Positions 9,069 through 17,600 of a stretch of 64,000 bases of DNA are shown one piece after another. Under the pieces are notes generated by a model. It saw only the letters and a list, made by a program, of their open reading frames with translations, was not told where the DNA came from and did not search any database. This DNA is from Piscinibacter gummiphilus (lineage in GTDB: Bacteria > Pseudomonadota > Gammaproteobacteria > Burkholderiales > Burkholderiaceae_C): the NCBI RefSeq assembly GCF_002116905.1, contig NZ_CP015118.1, positions 5,952,001 to 6,016,000 on the forward strand. Direction: 5' to 3'. The translations under genes were made by a program, and so were the position numbers. Numbering within the stretch: the first letter of the stretch is position 1; the number at the start of each line of letters is the position of its first letter.

Positions 9069-9196
9069 GGATCGTATCGTCGCCCACCGATCCCCTCGCG
9101 TCAAGGCAACAGACTGCGGGGATTACCCTAATGACCCTCCCTGTGCGCCCCTCGGGTTTGTCCGAATTTGTGAACGAATTCACGCCACCTACGCTG

Positions 9197-9216
9197 GTCG
9201 TACGATGACCGACAAC
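9197..9216 (+). promoter_or_regulatory. Putative GntR operator S2 (pectate lyase)
   Basis: GTCGTACGATGACCGACAAC. It shares 19 of 20 bases with S4 at 12104-12123, in front of the aldolase gene. It lies 55-75 bp upstream of the lyase start. Confidence 0.75.
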
Positions 9217-9271
9217 AAGAGTCGTCGTGTGCCGACCCGGCAAACCCCATCCCACAGAGGAGCTCTTCAAC

Positions 9272-11059
9272 ATGAAACGCAGAATGTTCGTGATGTCCAG
9301 TCTGGCCCCGATCGCACTCGCCGCGTGCGGCGGTGACGATGACGTGACCCCCACCCCGGCGCCCCCGGCCGAGACCGGCGTGCGGGGCTCGGCCCTCGAC
9401 GCCCTGAAGCGCGCCGCCGAGCACATGGACGAGAACGTCTCGTACCGCGGCGGCTACGTGTGGCAGTACCTCCCCGACCTGTCGGTCAGCTGGGGCGAGA
9501 TGGAAGCCAAGCGCAGCATGTGCTGGATCCAGCCGCCGGGCACCCCCACCGCGGGCCATGCCTTCCTCGACGCGTACCACGCGACCGGCGACGAGCGGTA
9601 CTACGAAGCCGCCGTGCGCACCGCGCAGGCCCTGATGGCAGCCCAGCATCCGGCCGGCGGCTGGAACTACATCCACGACTTCGCGGGCGAGGACTCGCTC
9701 AAGCACTGGTACGACACGGTGGGCGCCAACGGCTGGCGCCTCGAGGAGTTCCAGCACTACTACGGCAACGCGACGTTCGACGACGCCGGCACCGCCGTGT
9801 CCTCGCAGTTCCTGCTGCGCACGTACCTCGAAAAGAAGGATGCGCAGTTCAAGCCCGCCGTCGACAAGGCGATCGACTTCGTGCTGAAGGCGCAGTTCAC
9901 CGGCGGCGTGGCCGATGGCGGCTGGCCGCAGCGCTGGCCCGTGCAGCCGGCGGCCATCTCGTCGATGCCACCCAAGAACCCAGGCCAGCTTCCCGTGGGC
10001 GCCCATTTCGACATGGAGGACGGGGACTACACGACGATGGTCACGTTCAACGACGACGTCGCCGGCGAGAACATCAAGTTCCTGCTGATGTGCGTGATCG
10101 GACTCGGCGAGACCCGCCTCGTCGACCCCATCAAGCGCGCGATGGAATGCCTGCGCACGCTGCAGCAACCCGCGCCGCAGGCCGGCTGGGGCCTGCAGCA
10201 CCTGGCGGCCGATCGCAACGGCCGCACCGCCGGCTCGCCCGCCGGCGCGCGCAGCTACGAGCCGCGGTCGCTCGCGACGCACACCACGCAGACGAACGTG
10301 CAGCAACTCTTCAACTACTTCCGCGTGACCGGCGACCGCAAGTACCTGGCCGGTGTGCCGGCTGCGCTCACGTGGCTCGAGAGCTGCAAGCTCACGCCCA
10401 CGCAGATCGCAGAGAACCCGCTGCTCGGCGGCGGCCGCACGCACCCGACGTTCATCGAGCTCGGCACGAACGTCGGCCGCTTCGTGCACCGCTACGGCTC
10501 CAACATCCACAACGGCGCGTACTACTCCGACAACAACCACAAGGACACACCGAGCCACTACTCCGCCGGCCGCAACATCAACATCACCGCCCTGCGGACG
10601 ACGTACGACCAGCTCAACGCGATGACGGACGCGCAGATCGCCGAGATGGTCGCGAACTCGCCGCTCAACGTCACCACGCCGCGCGCGCTGCCGAAGTACT
10701 TCTCGATCCGCGAGGTGGACTTCCCCGACCTGTTCACCGGCGCCGTGATGAAGACGCCCGACGTGACGGAGGCCGCGGCCAAGGCCGTGATCGACGACCT
10801 CGGCACGAAGAACCACTGGCTCACGCCGCTGACGCTGGTGACCAATCCGTACCGCGGCGACGGCCCCACCACGCCGTACACGGGCACCGCGTACCAGAGC
10901 AAGCACGTGGGCGATGTGTACGACACCTCGCCGTACGACTCGCTCGACGCTCCGGTGATCGCGCCGTACACCAACAAGGACCGCCCGCTCGGCATCTCGA
11001 CGAGCAATTGGGTGGCCAACATGGGCAAGCTGATCGCGTTCATCGCGCCCGTGAAGTAA
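9272..11059 (+). CDS. Pectate lyase lipoprotein, PL10-like
   Basis: 595 residues. Expected to cleave polygalacturonate by beta-elimination. The N-terminus MKRRMFVMSSLAPIALAACGG is a lipoprotein signal with lipobox LAAC, and the +2 Gly favours outer-membrane anchoring. Two alpha-toroid segments with GGWNYIHDF near residue 130 and DGGWPQRWP near 215, followed by MVTFNDDV near 258, match the PL10 family block GGWPQ...ITFNDDA. The C-terminal 200 residues carry THTTQTNVQQLFNYF and a less conserved tail. The ATG with an AGAGGAG ribosome site 10 bp upstream was chosen; an earlier in-frame ATG would place extra residues before the signal. A strong hairpin follows the stop. Confidence 0.82.
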   Translation: MKRRMFVMSSLAPIALAACGGDDDVTPTPAPPAETGVRGSALDALKRAAEHMDENVSYRGGYVWQYLPDLSVSWGEMEAKRSMCWIQPPGTPTAGHAFLDAYHATGDERYYEAAVRTAQALMAAQHPAGGWNYIHDFAGEDSLKHWYDTVGANGWRLEEFQHYYGNATFDDAGTAVSSQFLLRTYLEKKDAQFKPAVDKAIDFVLKAQFTGGVADGGWPQRWPVQPAAISSMPPKNPGQLPVGAHFDMEDGDYTTMVTFNDDVAGENIKFLLMCVIGLGETRLVDPIKRAMECLRTLQQPAPQAGWGLQHLAADRNGRTAGSPAGARSYEPRSLATHTTQTNVQQLFNYFRVTGDRKYLAGVPAALTWLESCKLTPTQIAENPLLGGGRTHPTFIELGTNVGRFVHRYGSNIHNGAYYSDNNHKDTPSHYSAGRNINITALRTTYDQLNAMTDAQIAEMVANSPLNVTTPRALPKYFSIREVDFPDLFTGAVMKTPDVTEAAAKAVIDDLGTKNHWLTPLTLVTNPYRGDGPTTPYTGTAYQSKHVGDVYDTSPYDSLDAPVIAPYTNKDRPLGISTSNWVANMGKLIAFIAPVK

Positions 11060-11066
11060 GCCCCCG

Positions 11067-11113
11067 AAGCCCGTGCGAGACGGCAGGTTGCGCCGCATTT
11101 CGCACGGGCTTTG
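11067..11113 (+). terminator. Hairpin terminator after pectate lyase
   Basis: Arms AAGCCCGTGCG (11067-11077) and CGCACGGGCTT (11101-11111) are perfectly complementary, with a 23-base loop and a short T-tract. Lies 7 bp after the lyase stop. Confidence 0.7.
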
Positions 11114-11134
11114 CTACAGTCCGGGGTAGCGAGG

Positions 11135-11147
11135 GTCGTCATACAAC
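11135..11147 (-). promoter_or_regulatory. Putative GntR operator S3 (autoregulation)
   Basis: Minus strand reads GTTGTATGACGAC, matching the 13-base core of S1, S2 and S4 but lacking the CKACAAC extension. It lies 34 bp upstream of the regulator's own start, as expected for autoregulation. Confidence 0.65.
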
Positions 11148-11181
11148 CCGTCGCACCGGGAAAGAACACAAGAGGGAATCG

Positions 11182-11922
11182 ATGAACACGCCCACGACGG
11201 CCACCAGACGCACCAAGCCCCGCAACCTCGCACTCGACGTGGTCGACGTGCTGATCGAGCGGGTCCGAGCCGGTTCGCTGGCCGTGGGTGCGAAGCTGCC
11301 GACCGAGGCCGCGATCATGGACGAGTTCGGCGTCAGCCGCACCGTCGTGCGCGAGGCGCTGTCGAAGCTGCAGGCCTCCGGCGTCGTGCAGACGCGTCAC
11401 GGCGTGGGCACCTTCGTCGTCGGCCTCGGCGAGGCGAGTGCCTTCCGCATCGGGCCCGAACAACTCGCCACGCTGCGCGACGTGATCGCGGTGCTCGAAC
11501 TGCGCATCGGCCTCGAGACCGAATCGGCAGGCCTCGCGGCCGTGCGCCGCTCCGACGCCAACCTCGTCGCGATGCGCCAGGCACTCGACGAGTTCGCCGC
11601 GGCCGTCACCGCCGGCCTGGACGCGGTCACCGCCGACTTCGCGTTCCACTCCGAGATCGCCCGCGCCACGCAGAACCCGCACTTCACCGACCTCATCAGC
11701 GCCCTCGGCATGGCCGCCATCCCGCGCGCCAGGCTGGACCCGGCCCACACCGACGATGCGGAGCGCCTCGCGTACCTGCGGCGCGTGAACGGCGAACACG
11801 AAAGCATCTACGACGCCATCGCGGCGCAGGACCCGGAAGCGGCACGTGCCGCGATGCGCACGCACCTCGCGAACAGCCGCGAACGCCGCCGGCGCGCGGC
11901 GGCGTTGGCGGGCGACGCCTGA
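11182..11922 (+). CDS. GntR/FadR-family transcriptional regulator of the uronate regulon
   Basis: 246 residues. The winged-helix domain (about 15-80) shows the GntR signature LPTEAAIMDEFGVSRTVVREAL, SKLQASGVVQTRHGVGTFV. The C-terminal all-helical FCD domain (about 95-235) has the metal-site pattern: Asp in DADFAFHSEIA region and His residues in FHSEIA and GEHESIYDAI, then MRTHL. FCD members commonly sense sugar acids. The gene sits inside the uronate block with a copy of the shared operator before it, so it is the best candidate for the protein that binds GTYGTAYGAYRAC. Ligand unknown; galacturonate, an aldarate or a keto-deoxy acid are the likely options. Confidence 0.9.
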   Translation: MNTPTTATRRTKPRNLALDVVDVLIERVRAGSLAVGAKLPTEAAIMDEFGVSRTVVREALSKLQASGVVQTRHGVGTFVVGLGEASAFRIGPEQLATLRDVIAVLELRIGLETESAGLAAVRRSDANLVAMRQALDEFAAAVTAGLDAVTADFAFHSEIARATQNPHFTDLISALGMAAIPRARLDPAHTDDAERLAYLRRVNGEHESIYDAIAAQDPEAARAAMRTHLANSRERRRRAAALAGDA

Positions 11923-11952
11923 CAGCCGGCCCGCTCCGCTTTCGAAACACGA

Positions 11953-12024
11953 GTCATCCCGGCGCAGGCCGGGCCCCTGGGCGCCTCGAGGAAGGCACAG
12001 GGTCCCGGCCTGCGCCGGGATGAC
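11953..12024. repeat. Palindromic dispersed repeat, copy 2
   Basis: Arms GTCATCCCGGCGCAGGCCGG and CCGGCCTGCGCCGGGATGAC around a roughly 32-bp centre. Same element as 4332-4393 and 19050-19113. It lies 31 bp after the regulator stop. Confidence 0.8.
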
Positions 12025-12103
12025 TTGCTTTTGGGGACGACTTGTTTTTGGCGGCGGCCAGGTCCAGGATCGGGTTCACCCGGGTTGCACCTCTTGATTT
12101 GCG

Positions 12104-12123
12104 GTTGTACGATGACCGACAAC
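12104..12123 (+). promoter_or_regulatory. Putative GntR operator S4 (garL-garR)
   Basis: GTTGTACGATGACCGACAAC, 19 of 20 bases identical to S2 before the pectate lyase. It ends 34 bp upstream of the aldolase start, a position that could block transcription. Confidence 0.75.
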
Positions 12124-12157
12124 GGGTTTGTCTGCCCGCGTTTTTGAAGGTCCCGCC

Positions 12158-12937
12158 ATGCCCACCACCCCGTATTCCAGCTTCCCGAACCGGCTTCGCG
12201 CCGACCTGCTCGCGGGGAAGCGCCTGATCGGCTGCTGGTGCTCGCTGGCGAACCCCATCACCACCGAGGTGCTGGGTGTCGCCGGCTTCGACTGGCTCCT
12301 GCTCGACGGCGAACACTCGCCGAACGACGTCATCAGCTTCATCCCGCAGCTGATGGCGCTGAAGGACAGCCCGAGCGCCCCCGTGGTGCGCCCCTCGCAG
12401 AACGACACCGTCGAGATCAAGCGCCTGCTCGACGCCGGCTTCTACAACTTCCTCGTGCCCTTCGTCGAAAGCGCCGACGACGCCCGCCGCGCCGTGGCCG
12501 CCACCCGCTACCCGCCGCAAGGCGTGCGCGGCGTCTCCGTGTCCCAGCGCAGCAACCGCTATGGCACGGTGCCCGGCTACTTCACCGGCATCAACGACCA
12601 GGTCTGCGTGATCGTGCAGATCGAGAGCCGCGCCGGCTTGGCCGCCGCCGCCGAGATCGCCGCGGTGGACGGCATCGACTGCCTGTTCGTGGGCCCGTCC
12701 GACCTCGCCGCCGGCCTCGGTCACCTCGGCAACGCGAACCATCCGGACGTGCAGGCCGCCATCGCCACCATCTTCGATGCGGCCCGCCAGCACGGCAAAC
12801 CCATCGGCATCCTCGCGCCGGTGGAAGCCGACGCGCGCCGCTACCTCGAGCAGGGGGCCACCTTCGTCGCCGTCGGCAGCGACCTGGGCATCTTCCGCAG
12901 CGCCACGCAGGCGCTGCACGACAAGTACCGCCCCTGA
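12158..12937 (+). CDS. garL: HpcH/HpaI aldolase, probably 5-keto-4-deoxy-D-glucarate aldolase
   Basis: 259 residues. Cleaves 5-keto-4-deoxyglucarate to pyruvate and tartronate semialdehyde. The class II HpcH fold is visible: GCWCSLANPITTEVLG near residue 24, LLDGEHSPND near 45 (His/Glu region), VIVQIESRAG near 150 (metal Glu) and FVGPSDLAAGLG near 178 (metal Asp). Adjacent tartronate semialdehyde reductase supports this substrate over 4-hydroxy-2-oxoheptanedioate, which the same family also uses. I chose the ATG whose protein begins MPTTPYSSF; a possible earlier start overlaps the operator's 3' side less plausibly. Confidence 0.88.
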   Translation: MPTTPYSSFPNRLRADLLAGKRLIGCWCSLANPITTEVLGVAGFDWLLLDGEHSPNDVISFIPQLMALKDSPSAPVVRPSQNDTVEIKRLLDAGFYNFLVPFVESADDARRAVAATRYPPQGVRGVSVSQRSNRYGTVPGYFTGINDQVCVIVQIESRAGLAAAAEIAAVDGIDCLFVGPSDLAAGLGHLGNANHPDVQAAIATIFDAARQHGKPIGILAPVEADARRYLEQGATFVAVGSDLGIFRSATQALHDKYRP

Positions 12938-12968
12938 TCCTTCCCACCCCTATTTCCAGGACACACAC

Positions 12969-13862
12969 ATGAGCAAGCTGGGTTTCATCGGTCTGGGCAT
13001 CATGGGCACGCCCATGGCCGCCAACCTCCTCAAGGGCGGCCACGAGCTGTTCGTCAACACGCGCCGTTCGGTGCCCGCCGAACTGACCGCCGCCGGCGCC
13101 ACCGCCTGCGCGAGCGCGAAGGAAGTGGCCGAGAAGGCCGACGTGATCTTCCTGATGCTGCCGGACACGCCGGACGTCGCGAAGGTCCTCTTCGGCGACA
13201 ACGGCGTCGCCTCGGGCCTGTCGAAGGGCAAGACCGTGGTCGACATGAGCTCCATCTCGCCGATGGAAACGAAGGCCTTCGCGAAGAAGATCAACGACCT
13301 CGGCTGCGACTACGTCGACGCGCCGGTGTCCGGCGGTGAAGTGGGCGCCAAGGCGGCCTCGCTGACCATCATGGTGGGCGCCTCCGACGCCGCGTTCGAG
13401 CGCGTCAAGCCGCTGTTCGAGCTGATGGGCAAGAACATCACGCTCGTGGGCGGCAACGGCGACGGCCAGACCTGCAAGGTCGCCAACCAGATCATCGTCG
13501 CGCTGAACATCGCCGCCGTGGGCGAGGCCCTCGTGTTCGCCAGCAAGGCCGGCGCCGACCCGGCGAAGGTGCGCCAGGCGCTGATGGGCGGCTTCGCCTC
13601 GTCGCGCATCCTCGAAGTGCACGGCGAGCGCATGATCAAGCGCACGTTCAACCCGGGCTTCCGCATCAACCTGCACCAGAAGGACCTGGCCCTCGCGCTG
13701 GCCGGTGCTCGCGAGCTGGGCGTGGGCCTGCCGCAGACGGCCGGCGCCGCGCAGCTGATGCAGGTCGTGGCCGCCAACGGCGGCAAGGACCTGGACCACT
13801 CGGCCCTGGTCAAGGCGCTCGAGCTGATGGCGCAGCACCCCGTCGCGCCCGACGCCGCCTGA
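12969..13862 (+). CDS. garR: 2-hydroxy-3-oxopropionate (tartronate semialdehyde) reductase
   Basis: 297 residues. Reduces tartronate semialdehyde to D-glycerate with NAD(P)H. Beta-hydroxyacid dehydrogenase marks are GFIGLGIMGTPMAANL at the N-terminus, DAPVSGGEVGA near residue 118 (substrate binding), and GNGDGQTCKVANQI near 160 with the catalytic Lys, then a helical C-domain with HQKDLALAL near 238. It lies 31 bp after garL in the same operon, and an attenuator-like strong terminator follows. The product feeds the glycerate kinase at 3026. Confidence 0.92.
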   Translation: MSKLGFIGLGIMGTPMAANLLKGGHELFVNTRRSVPAELTAAGATACASAKEVAEKADVIFLMLPDTPDVAKVLFGDNGVASGLSKGKTVVDMSSISPMETKAFAKKINDLGCDYVDAPVSGGEVGAKAASLTIMVGASDAAFERVKPLFELMGKNITLVGGNGDGQTCKVANQIIVALNIAAVGEALVFASKAGADPAKVRQALMGGFASSRILEVHGERMIKRTFNPGFRINLHQKDLALALAGARELGVGLPQTAGAAQLMQVVAANGGKDLDHSALVKALELMAQHPVAPDAA

Positions 13863-13882
13863 CCCTGAACTTCTCCGGTTCA

Positions 13883-13909
13883 AACGCCTCCACCCGGAGG
13901 CGTTTTCGT
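13883..13909 (+). terminator. Intrinsic terminator of garL-garR
   Basis: Stem AAACGCCTCC/GGAGGCGTTT with a 4-base loop followed by TTCGTTT, about 20 bp after the garR stop. Confidence 0.88.
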
Positions 13910-13972
13910 TTCTGCCGATAAACTGGTCCGCACCCAGCCAGACGCCCCTTCCACCCCGCCCGAGGAGTCCGC

Positions 13973-15676
13973 ATGCCGCATGACGTCAGCCTGATCTCCA
14001 CCATCGCCGTCGGGCTGGGTCTCGCCATGGTGCTCGGCTACCTGGCGGCGCAGGTGAAGCTGCCTCCGCTCGTGGGCTACCTGCTCGCCGGCATCGTGAT
14101 CGGCCCGTCCACGCCGGGTTTCGTCGCCGACGTGGCCCTGGCCGGCCAGCTGGCCGAGATCGGCGTGATGCTGCTGATGCTGGGGGTGGGCCTGCACTTC
14201 TCGGTGTCCGACCTGCTGGCGGTCAAGCGCATCGCCATCCCCGGCGCACTGCTGCAGATCACGGTGGCCACGCTGCTCGGCGTGGGCGTGTCCTCGTACT
14301 GGGGCTGGAACCTCGGGGCGGGGCTCGTGTTCGGCCTCGCGCTGTCGGTGGCCAGCACGGTGGTGCTGCTGCGGGCGCTGGAGGCCCGCGGCGTGCTGGA
14401 ATCGGTGAACGGCCGCATCGCGGTGGGCTGGCTCGTCGTCGAGGACCTGGTGATGGTCCTCGTGCTCGTGCTGCTGCCCCCCATCGCCGGCCTGCTCGGC
14501 GGCGACCCCGCACCCGGTGTCCTCGCCGAACCGGGCCGCGGCATCGGCGTGACGCTGGGCCTCACGCTCGCGAAGGTCTCGGCCTTCATGGCGTTGATGC
14601 TGGTGGTGGGCCGCTGGGCCTTCCCGAAGATCCTGTGGCTCGTGGCCCGCACCGGCTCGCGCGAGTTGTTCACGCTGTGCGTGATCGCCGCCGCGCTGGG
14701 CGTGGCCTATGCGTCGGCCAAGCTGTTCGACGTGTCGTTCGCGCTGGGCGCCTTCTTCGCCGGCATGATGATGCGCGAGTCCGAGTTCAGCCACCGCGCG
14801 GCCGAGGAATCGCTGCCGCTGCGCGACGCCTTCTCGGTGCTGTTCTTCGTCTCCGTGGGCATGCTGTTCAACCCGGCCGTGCTGCTCAACGAGCCCGTGA
14901 AGCTGCTGGTGGTCGTGCTGATCATCATGGTGGGCAAGACCCTCGCGGCCTTCGCCCTCGTGCTCGCGTTCCGCTACCCGCTGAACACGGCCCTCACGGT
15001 GGGCGTGAGCCTCGCCCAGATCGGCGAGTTCTCGTTCATCCTCGCGGGACTCGGTGTCCAGATGAAACTGCTGCCCGAGGCCGGACAGAGCCTGATCCTG
15101 GCCGGCGCGCTCGTGTCCATCGCGCTCAACTCGGCGCTCTTCGCCGCCATCGACCCCGCCCTGCGATGGATCCGCGACCACTCGTCGTTCGCCCGCCGCC
15201 TGGAGGCCCGCGACGACCCGCTGGCCGAGCTGCCGATGAGCGTGGACGCCTCGCTGCTGCACGGCCAGGTGGTGCTCGTGGGCTACGGCCGGGTGGGCCG
15301 GCGCATCGCGCGCACGCTCACCGAACACCGCATCCCGTTCGTCGTGGCCGACGAACACCGCGAGCTCGTCGAGCAGCTGCGCGAGCGCGGCATCCCCGCG
15401 GTGGCGGGCGACGCGGCCGACCCGGCGGTGCTGATCCAGGCCCACGTCGCACGCGCCGGCATGCTCGTCATCGCGGTGCCCGACGTCTTCAACGTGCGCA
15501 AGATGGTCGAGACCGCCCGGCTGCTGAACCCGAACATCGAGGTCATCGTGCGCAGCCACAACGAAAGCGAGGCCGACCTGCTGGCCCGCGACATCGTCGG
15601 CAAGGTGTTCGTGGGCGAACACGAGCTGGCGCGTGGCATGTCCGACCACGTGCTCGGCCGCATGGCCGTGCCCTGA
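13973..15676 (+). CDS. ybaL: CPA2-family cation:proton antiporter with RCK domain (YbaL/KefB type)
   Basis: 567 residues. About 12-13 membrane segments from residue 5 to 395 form the Na_H exchanger domain, followed by a TrkA-N (RCK) nucleotide-binding domain starting at VVLVGYGRVGRRIARTL near 425. Characteristic are KLPPLVGYLLAGIVIGP near 28, GVGLHFSVSDL near 75, and GAFFAGMMMRESEFSHRAAEESLPLRDAF near 260-285. Probably potassium/proton exchange gated by NAD(H); the ion is not certain. E. coli YbaL is close in layout and size. No operon partner is seen: a terminator precedes it and a 157-bp gap follows. Confidence 0.88.
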   Translation: MPHDVSLISTIAVGLGLAMVLGYLAAQVKLPPLVGYLLAGIVIGPSTPGFVADVALAGQLAEIGVMLLMLGVGLHFSVSDLLAVKRIAIPGALLQITVATLLGVGVSSYWGWNLGAGLVFGLALSVASTVVLLRALEARGVLESVNGRIAVGWLVVEDLVMVLVLVLLPPIAGLLGGDPAPGVLAEPGRGIGVTLGLTLAKVSAFMALMLVVGRWAFPKILWLVARTGSRELFTLCVIAAALGVAYASAKLFDVSFALGAFFAGMMMRESEFSHRAAEESLPLRDAFSVLFFVSVGMLFNPAVLLNEPVKLLVVVLIIMVGKTLAAFALVLAFRYPLNTALTVGVSLAQIGEFSFILAGLGVQMKLLPEAGQSLILAGALVSIALNSALFAAIDPALRWIRDHSSFARRLEARDDPLAELPMSVDASLLHGQVVLVGYGRVGRRIARTLTEHRIPFVVADEHRELVEQLRERGIPAVAGDAADPAVLIQAHVARAGMLVIAVPDVFNVRKMVETARLLNPNIEVIVRSHNESEADLLARDIVGKVFVGEHELARGMSDHVLGRMAVP

Positions 15677-15833
15677 GCCGCCATCCGCCGCCGTCCTCCA
15701 CTGACATTCCGTCACATCCCCCGGCACCCTTCCTGCTGCAATGCCCCCCAGGCCGCGCGCGCGGTCCGGAGGTGACCTGCCTGGTCCCTCACTGACACGC
15801 TGCGCCACATTTGCAAGCAGATACGGGTGATCC

Positions 15834-17591
15834 ATGGTCGCTGAACCCCATTCCGAGACGTCCTCCACGCCGCGCCGGCGGCGCTGGCGCACCACCGCCG
15901 CCGTGACCCTGTTCACGGCCGTCCTCGCCGCGTGCGGCGGAGGCGGAGGCAGCGGGGGCGGCAGCGCCCCCACCGGCGACGTCCCGTCGAACGAGCCGCC
16001 GCCGCCCGTGCCGTCAGCGCCCACCGCACAGCCCACCACCGCCGCCGACGCGGTGCGCCTGGCCGACCAGGCCAGCTTCGGCCCCACCGAGGCGCTCGTC
16101 ACCACCATCAAGGCCCAAGGCGCCGCCGCCTGGGTGGCCGCCCAGATGTCGCTGCCCGCCACCTCCCGCTATTCGAGCGGCCAGGGCGATGCGATCCACA
16201 CGTACACCGGCACCGCGGACTTCTGCACCGGCCGCGGCGACGACTGCTGGCGCGACTGGTACTCCACCATGCCGCTCGTCTGGGACTTCTACCGCAACGC
16301 CGTCGGCCAGCCCGACCAGCTGCGCCAGCGCACGGCCTTCGCGCTGCAGCAGATCCTGGTCGTGAACAACCTCGACGTCAGCGGCACCTACGGCTTCCGC
16401 AACTACCACAATGCCCTGTTGGCCGGCGCGTTCGGCAACTACCGCGACCTGCTGCGCAAGGTCACGCTGTCCCCCGTGATGGGCGACTTCCTGAACAACG
16501 CCAACAACGACAAGGACGCACCGAACGAGAACTACGCGCGCGAGCTGCTGCAGCTGTTCTCCATCGGCACCTGCGAGCTCGAGTCCGACGGTTCGCTCAA
16601 GGGCGGCAAGTGTTCGCCCACGTACACGAACGACACCGTGCGCGCCTACGCCTACGCCCTGACGGGCTGGACGTACCCGGCCGGCGGCGCCTCGCGCTAC
16701 GGCTGCTGGCCCAAGGGGGCCAACTGCACGTACTACGGCGGCGACATGGTCAAGGTCGACCAGTACCACGACACGAAGGAACGCCAGCTCCTCGGCGGCG
16801 TGAAGCTGGCCTCCGGCCATACGGCCGACACCGCGCTCGAGACCGTGCTCGACAGCGTGATGAACCATCCCAACACGCCGCCGTTCATCGGCAAGCAGCT
16901 GATCCAGCAGCTCGTGTCCAGCAACCCGTCCAGTGCCTACGTGGCCCGGGTGGCCACCGCGTTCGCGTCGGGGAAGTACAACGGCTTCGGCACCGGCCAG
17001 CGCGGCGACCTCGCCGCCACGGTGGCCGCCGTGCTGCTCGACACGGAGGCCCGCGGCGAGACGGTCACCCGCTCCGCCGGCAAGCTGCGCGAACCGGTGC
17101 TGATGTTCACCGGCGTGGTACGCGCGCTCGACGGCACCACGGACGGGGACGCCTTCGGCTGGTGGTGGGGCGACACGATGCAGCAGCACGTGTTCCGCGC
17201 GCCGTCGGTCTTCAACTTCTACCCGCCCGACTACCCGGTGCCCGGCACCACGCTCGTGGGCCCCACGTTCGGCATCCACAACGCCAACACCGCGCTCAAC
17301 CGGCTGAACTTCCTCGTGTACCTGCTCGACTGGAACGGCAGCACGCCCAGCACCACCGTGCCCAACGCCGTCGGCACGAAGGTCAACCTCACCGCGATGT
17401 CCGCCGACGCCGCCGATGCCAGCAAGCTCGTGACCCGGCTCTCGATGTTGGCCCTCGGCCGCGAACTGCCGGCCACGGCCCGCGCCGAGGTCGTCAAGGC
17501 CGTCGAGGCCTCCGGCTCGAACGCCGCCAACCGGGTCAAGACCGCCGCCTACCTGGTGTTCGGCGCCCCGCAATACCACGTGCACCGCTGA
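15834..17591 (+). CDS. DUF1800 secreted lipoprotein-like protein
   Basis: 585 residues; function unknown. A hydrophobic signal (about 22-35) ends in VLAACGGGGG, a lipobox followed by a Gly-rich linker. The DUF1800 domain fills the rest: RLADQASFGPTEALV near 75, FALQQILVVNN near 170, ENYARELLQLFSIGT near 230, YAYALTGWTY near 265 and KLREPVLMFTGVVRAL near 415. Genes of this family are typically paired with DUF1501 genes, as here with a 9-bp gap, and have been proposed to act together at the cell surface or in the periplasm. Confidence 0.85.
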   Translation: MVAEPHSETSSTPRRRRWRTTAAVTLFTAVLAACGGGGGSGGGSAPTGDVPSNEPPPPVPSAPTAQPTTAADAVRLADQASFGPTEALVTTIKAQGAAAWVAAQMSLPATSRYSSGQGDAIHTYTGTADFCTGRGDDCWRDWYSTMPLVWDFYRNAVGQPDQLRQRTAFALQQILVVNNLDVSGTYGFRNYHNALLAGAFGNYRDLLRKVTLSPVMGDFLNNANNDKDAPNENYARELLQLFSIGTCELESDGSLKGGKCSPTYTNDTVRAYAYALTGWTYPAGGASRYGCWPKGANCTYYGGDMVKVDQYHDTKERQLLGGVKLASGHTADTALETVLDSVMNHPNTPPFIGKQLIQQLVSSNPSSAYVARVATAFASGKYNGFGTGQRGDLAATVAAVLLDTEARGETVTRSAGKLREPVLMFTGVVRALDGTTDGDAFGWWWGDTMQQHVFRAPSVFNFYPPDYPVPGTTLVGPTFGIHNANTALNRLNFLVYLLDWNGSTPSTTVPNAVGTKVNLTAMSADAADASKLVTRLSMLALGRELPATARAEVVKAVEASGSNAANRVKTAAYLVFGAPQYHVHR

Positions 17592-17600
17592 GATCGCCCC

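Larger units (their letters stand above)
8975..9271. promoter_or_regulatory. Divergent control region between udh operon and pectate lyase
   Basis: 297 bp without a gene. It holds two operator copies (9049-9068 facing udh and 9197-9216 facing the lyase), plus an interrupted palindrome GTGAA-CGAA-TTCAC at 9170-9183 of unknown meaning. No convincing -35/-10 pair could be assigned by eye. Confidence 0.7.

Noticed and set aside
9170..9183. GTGAA-CGAA-TTCAC inverted repeat, considered as a Cre tag
   Set aside because: CreB tags are direct, not inverted, repeats with N6 spacing; this is a different palindrome without a known binder.
13880..16162. 760-codon open frame on the minus strand across the antiporter and DUF1800 genes
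   Set aside because: His/Arg/Gly-rich with no domain; an antisense artefact of high-GC codon use opposite two strong genes.
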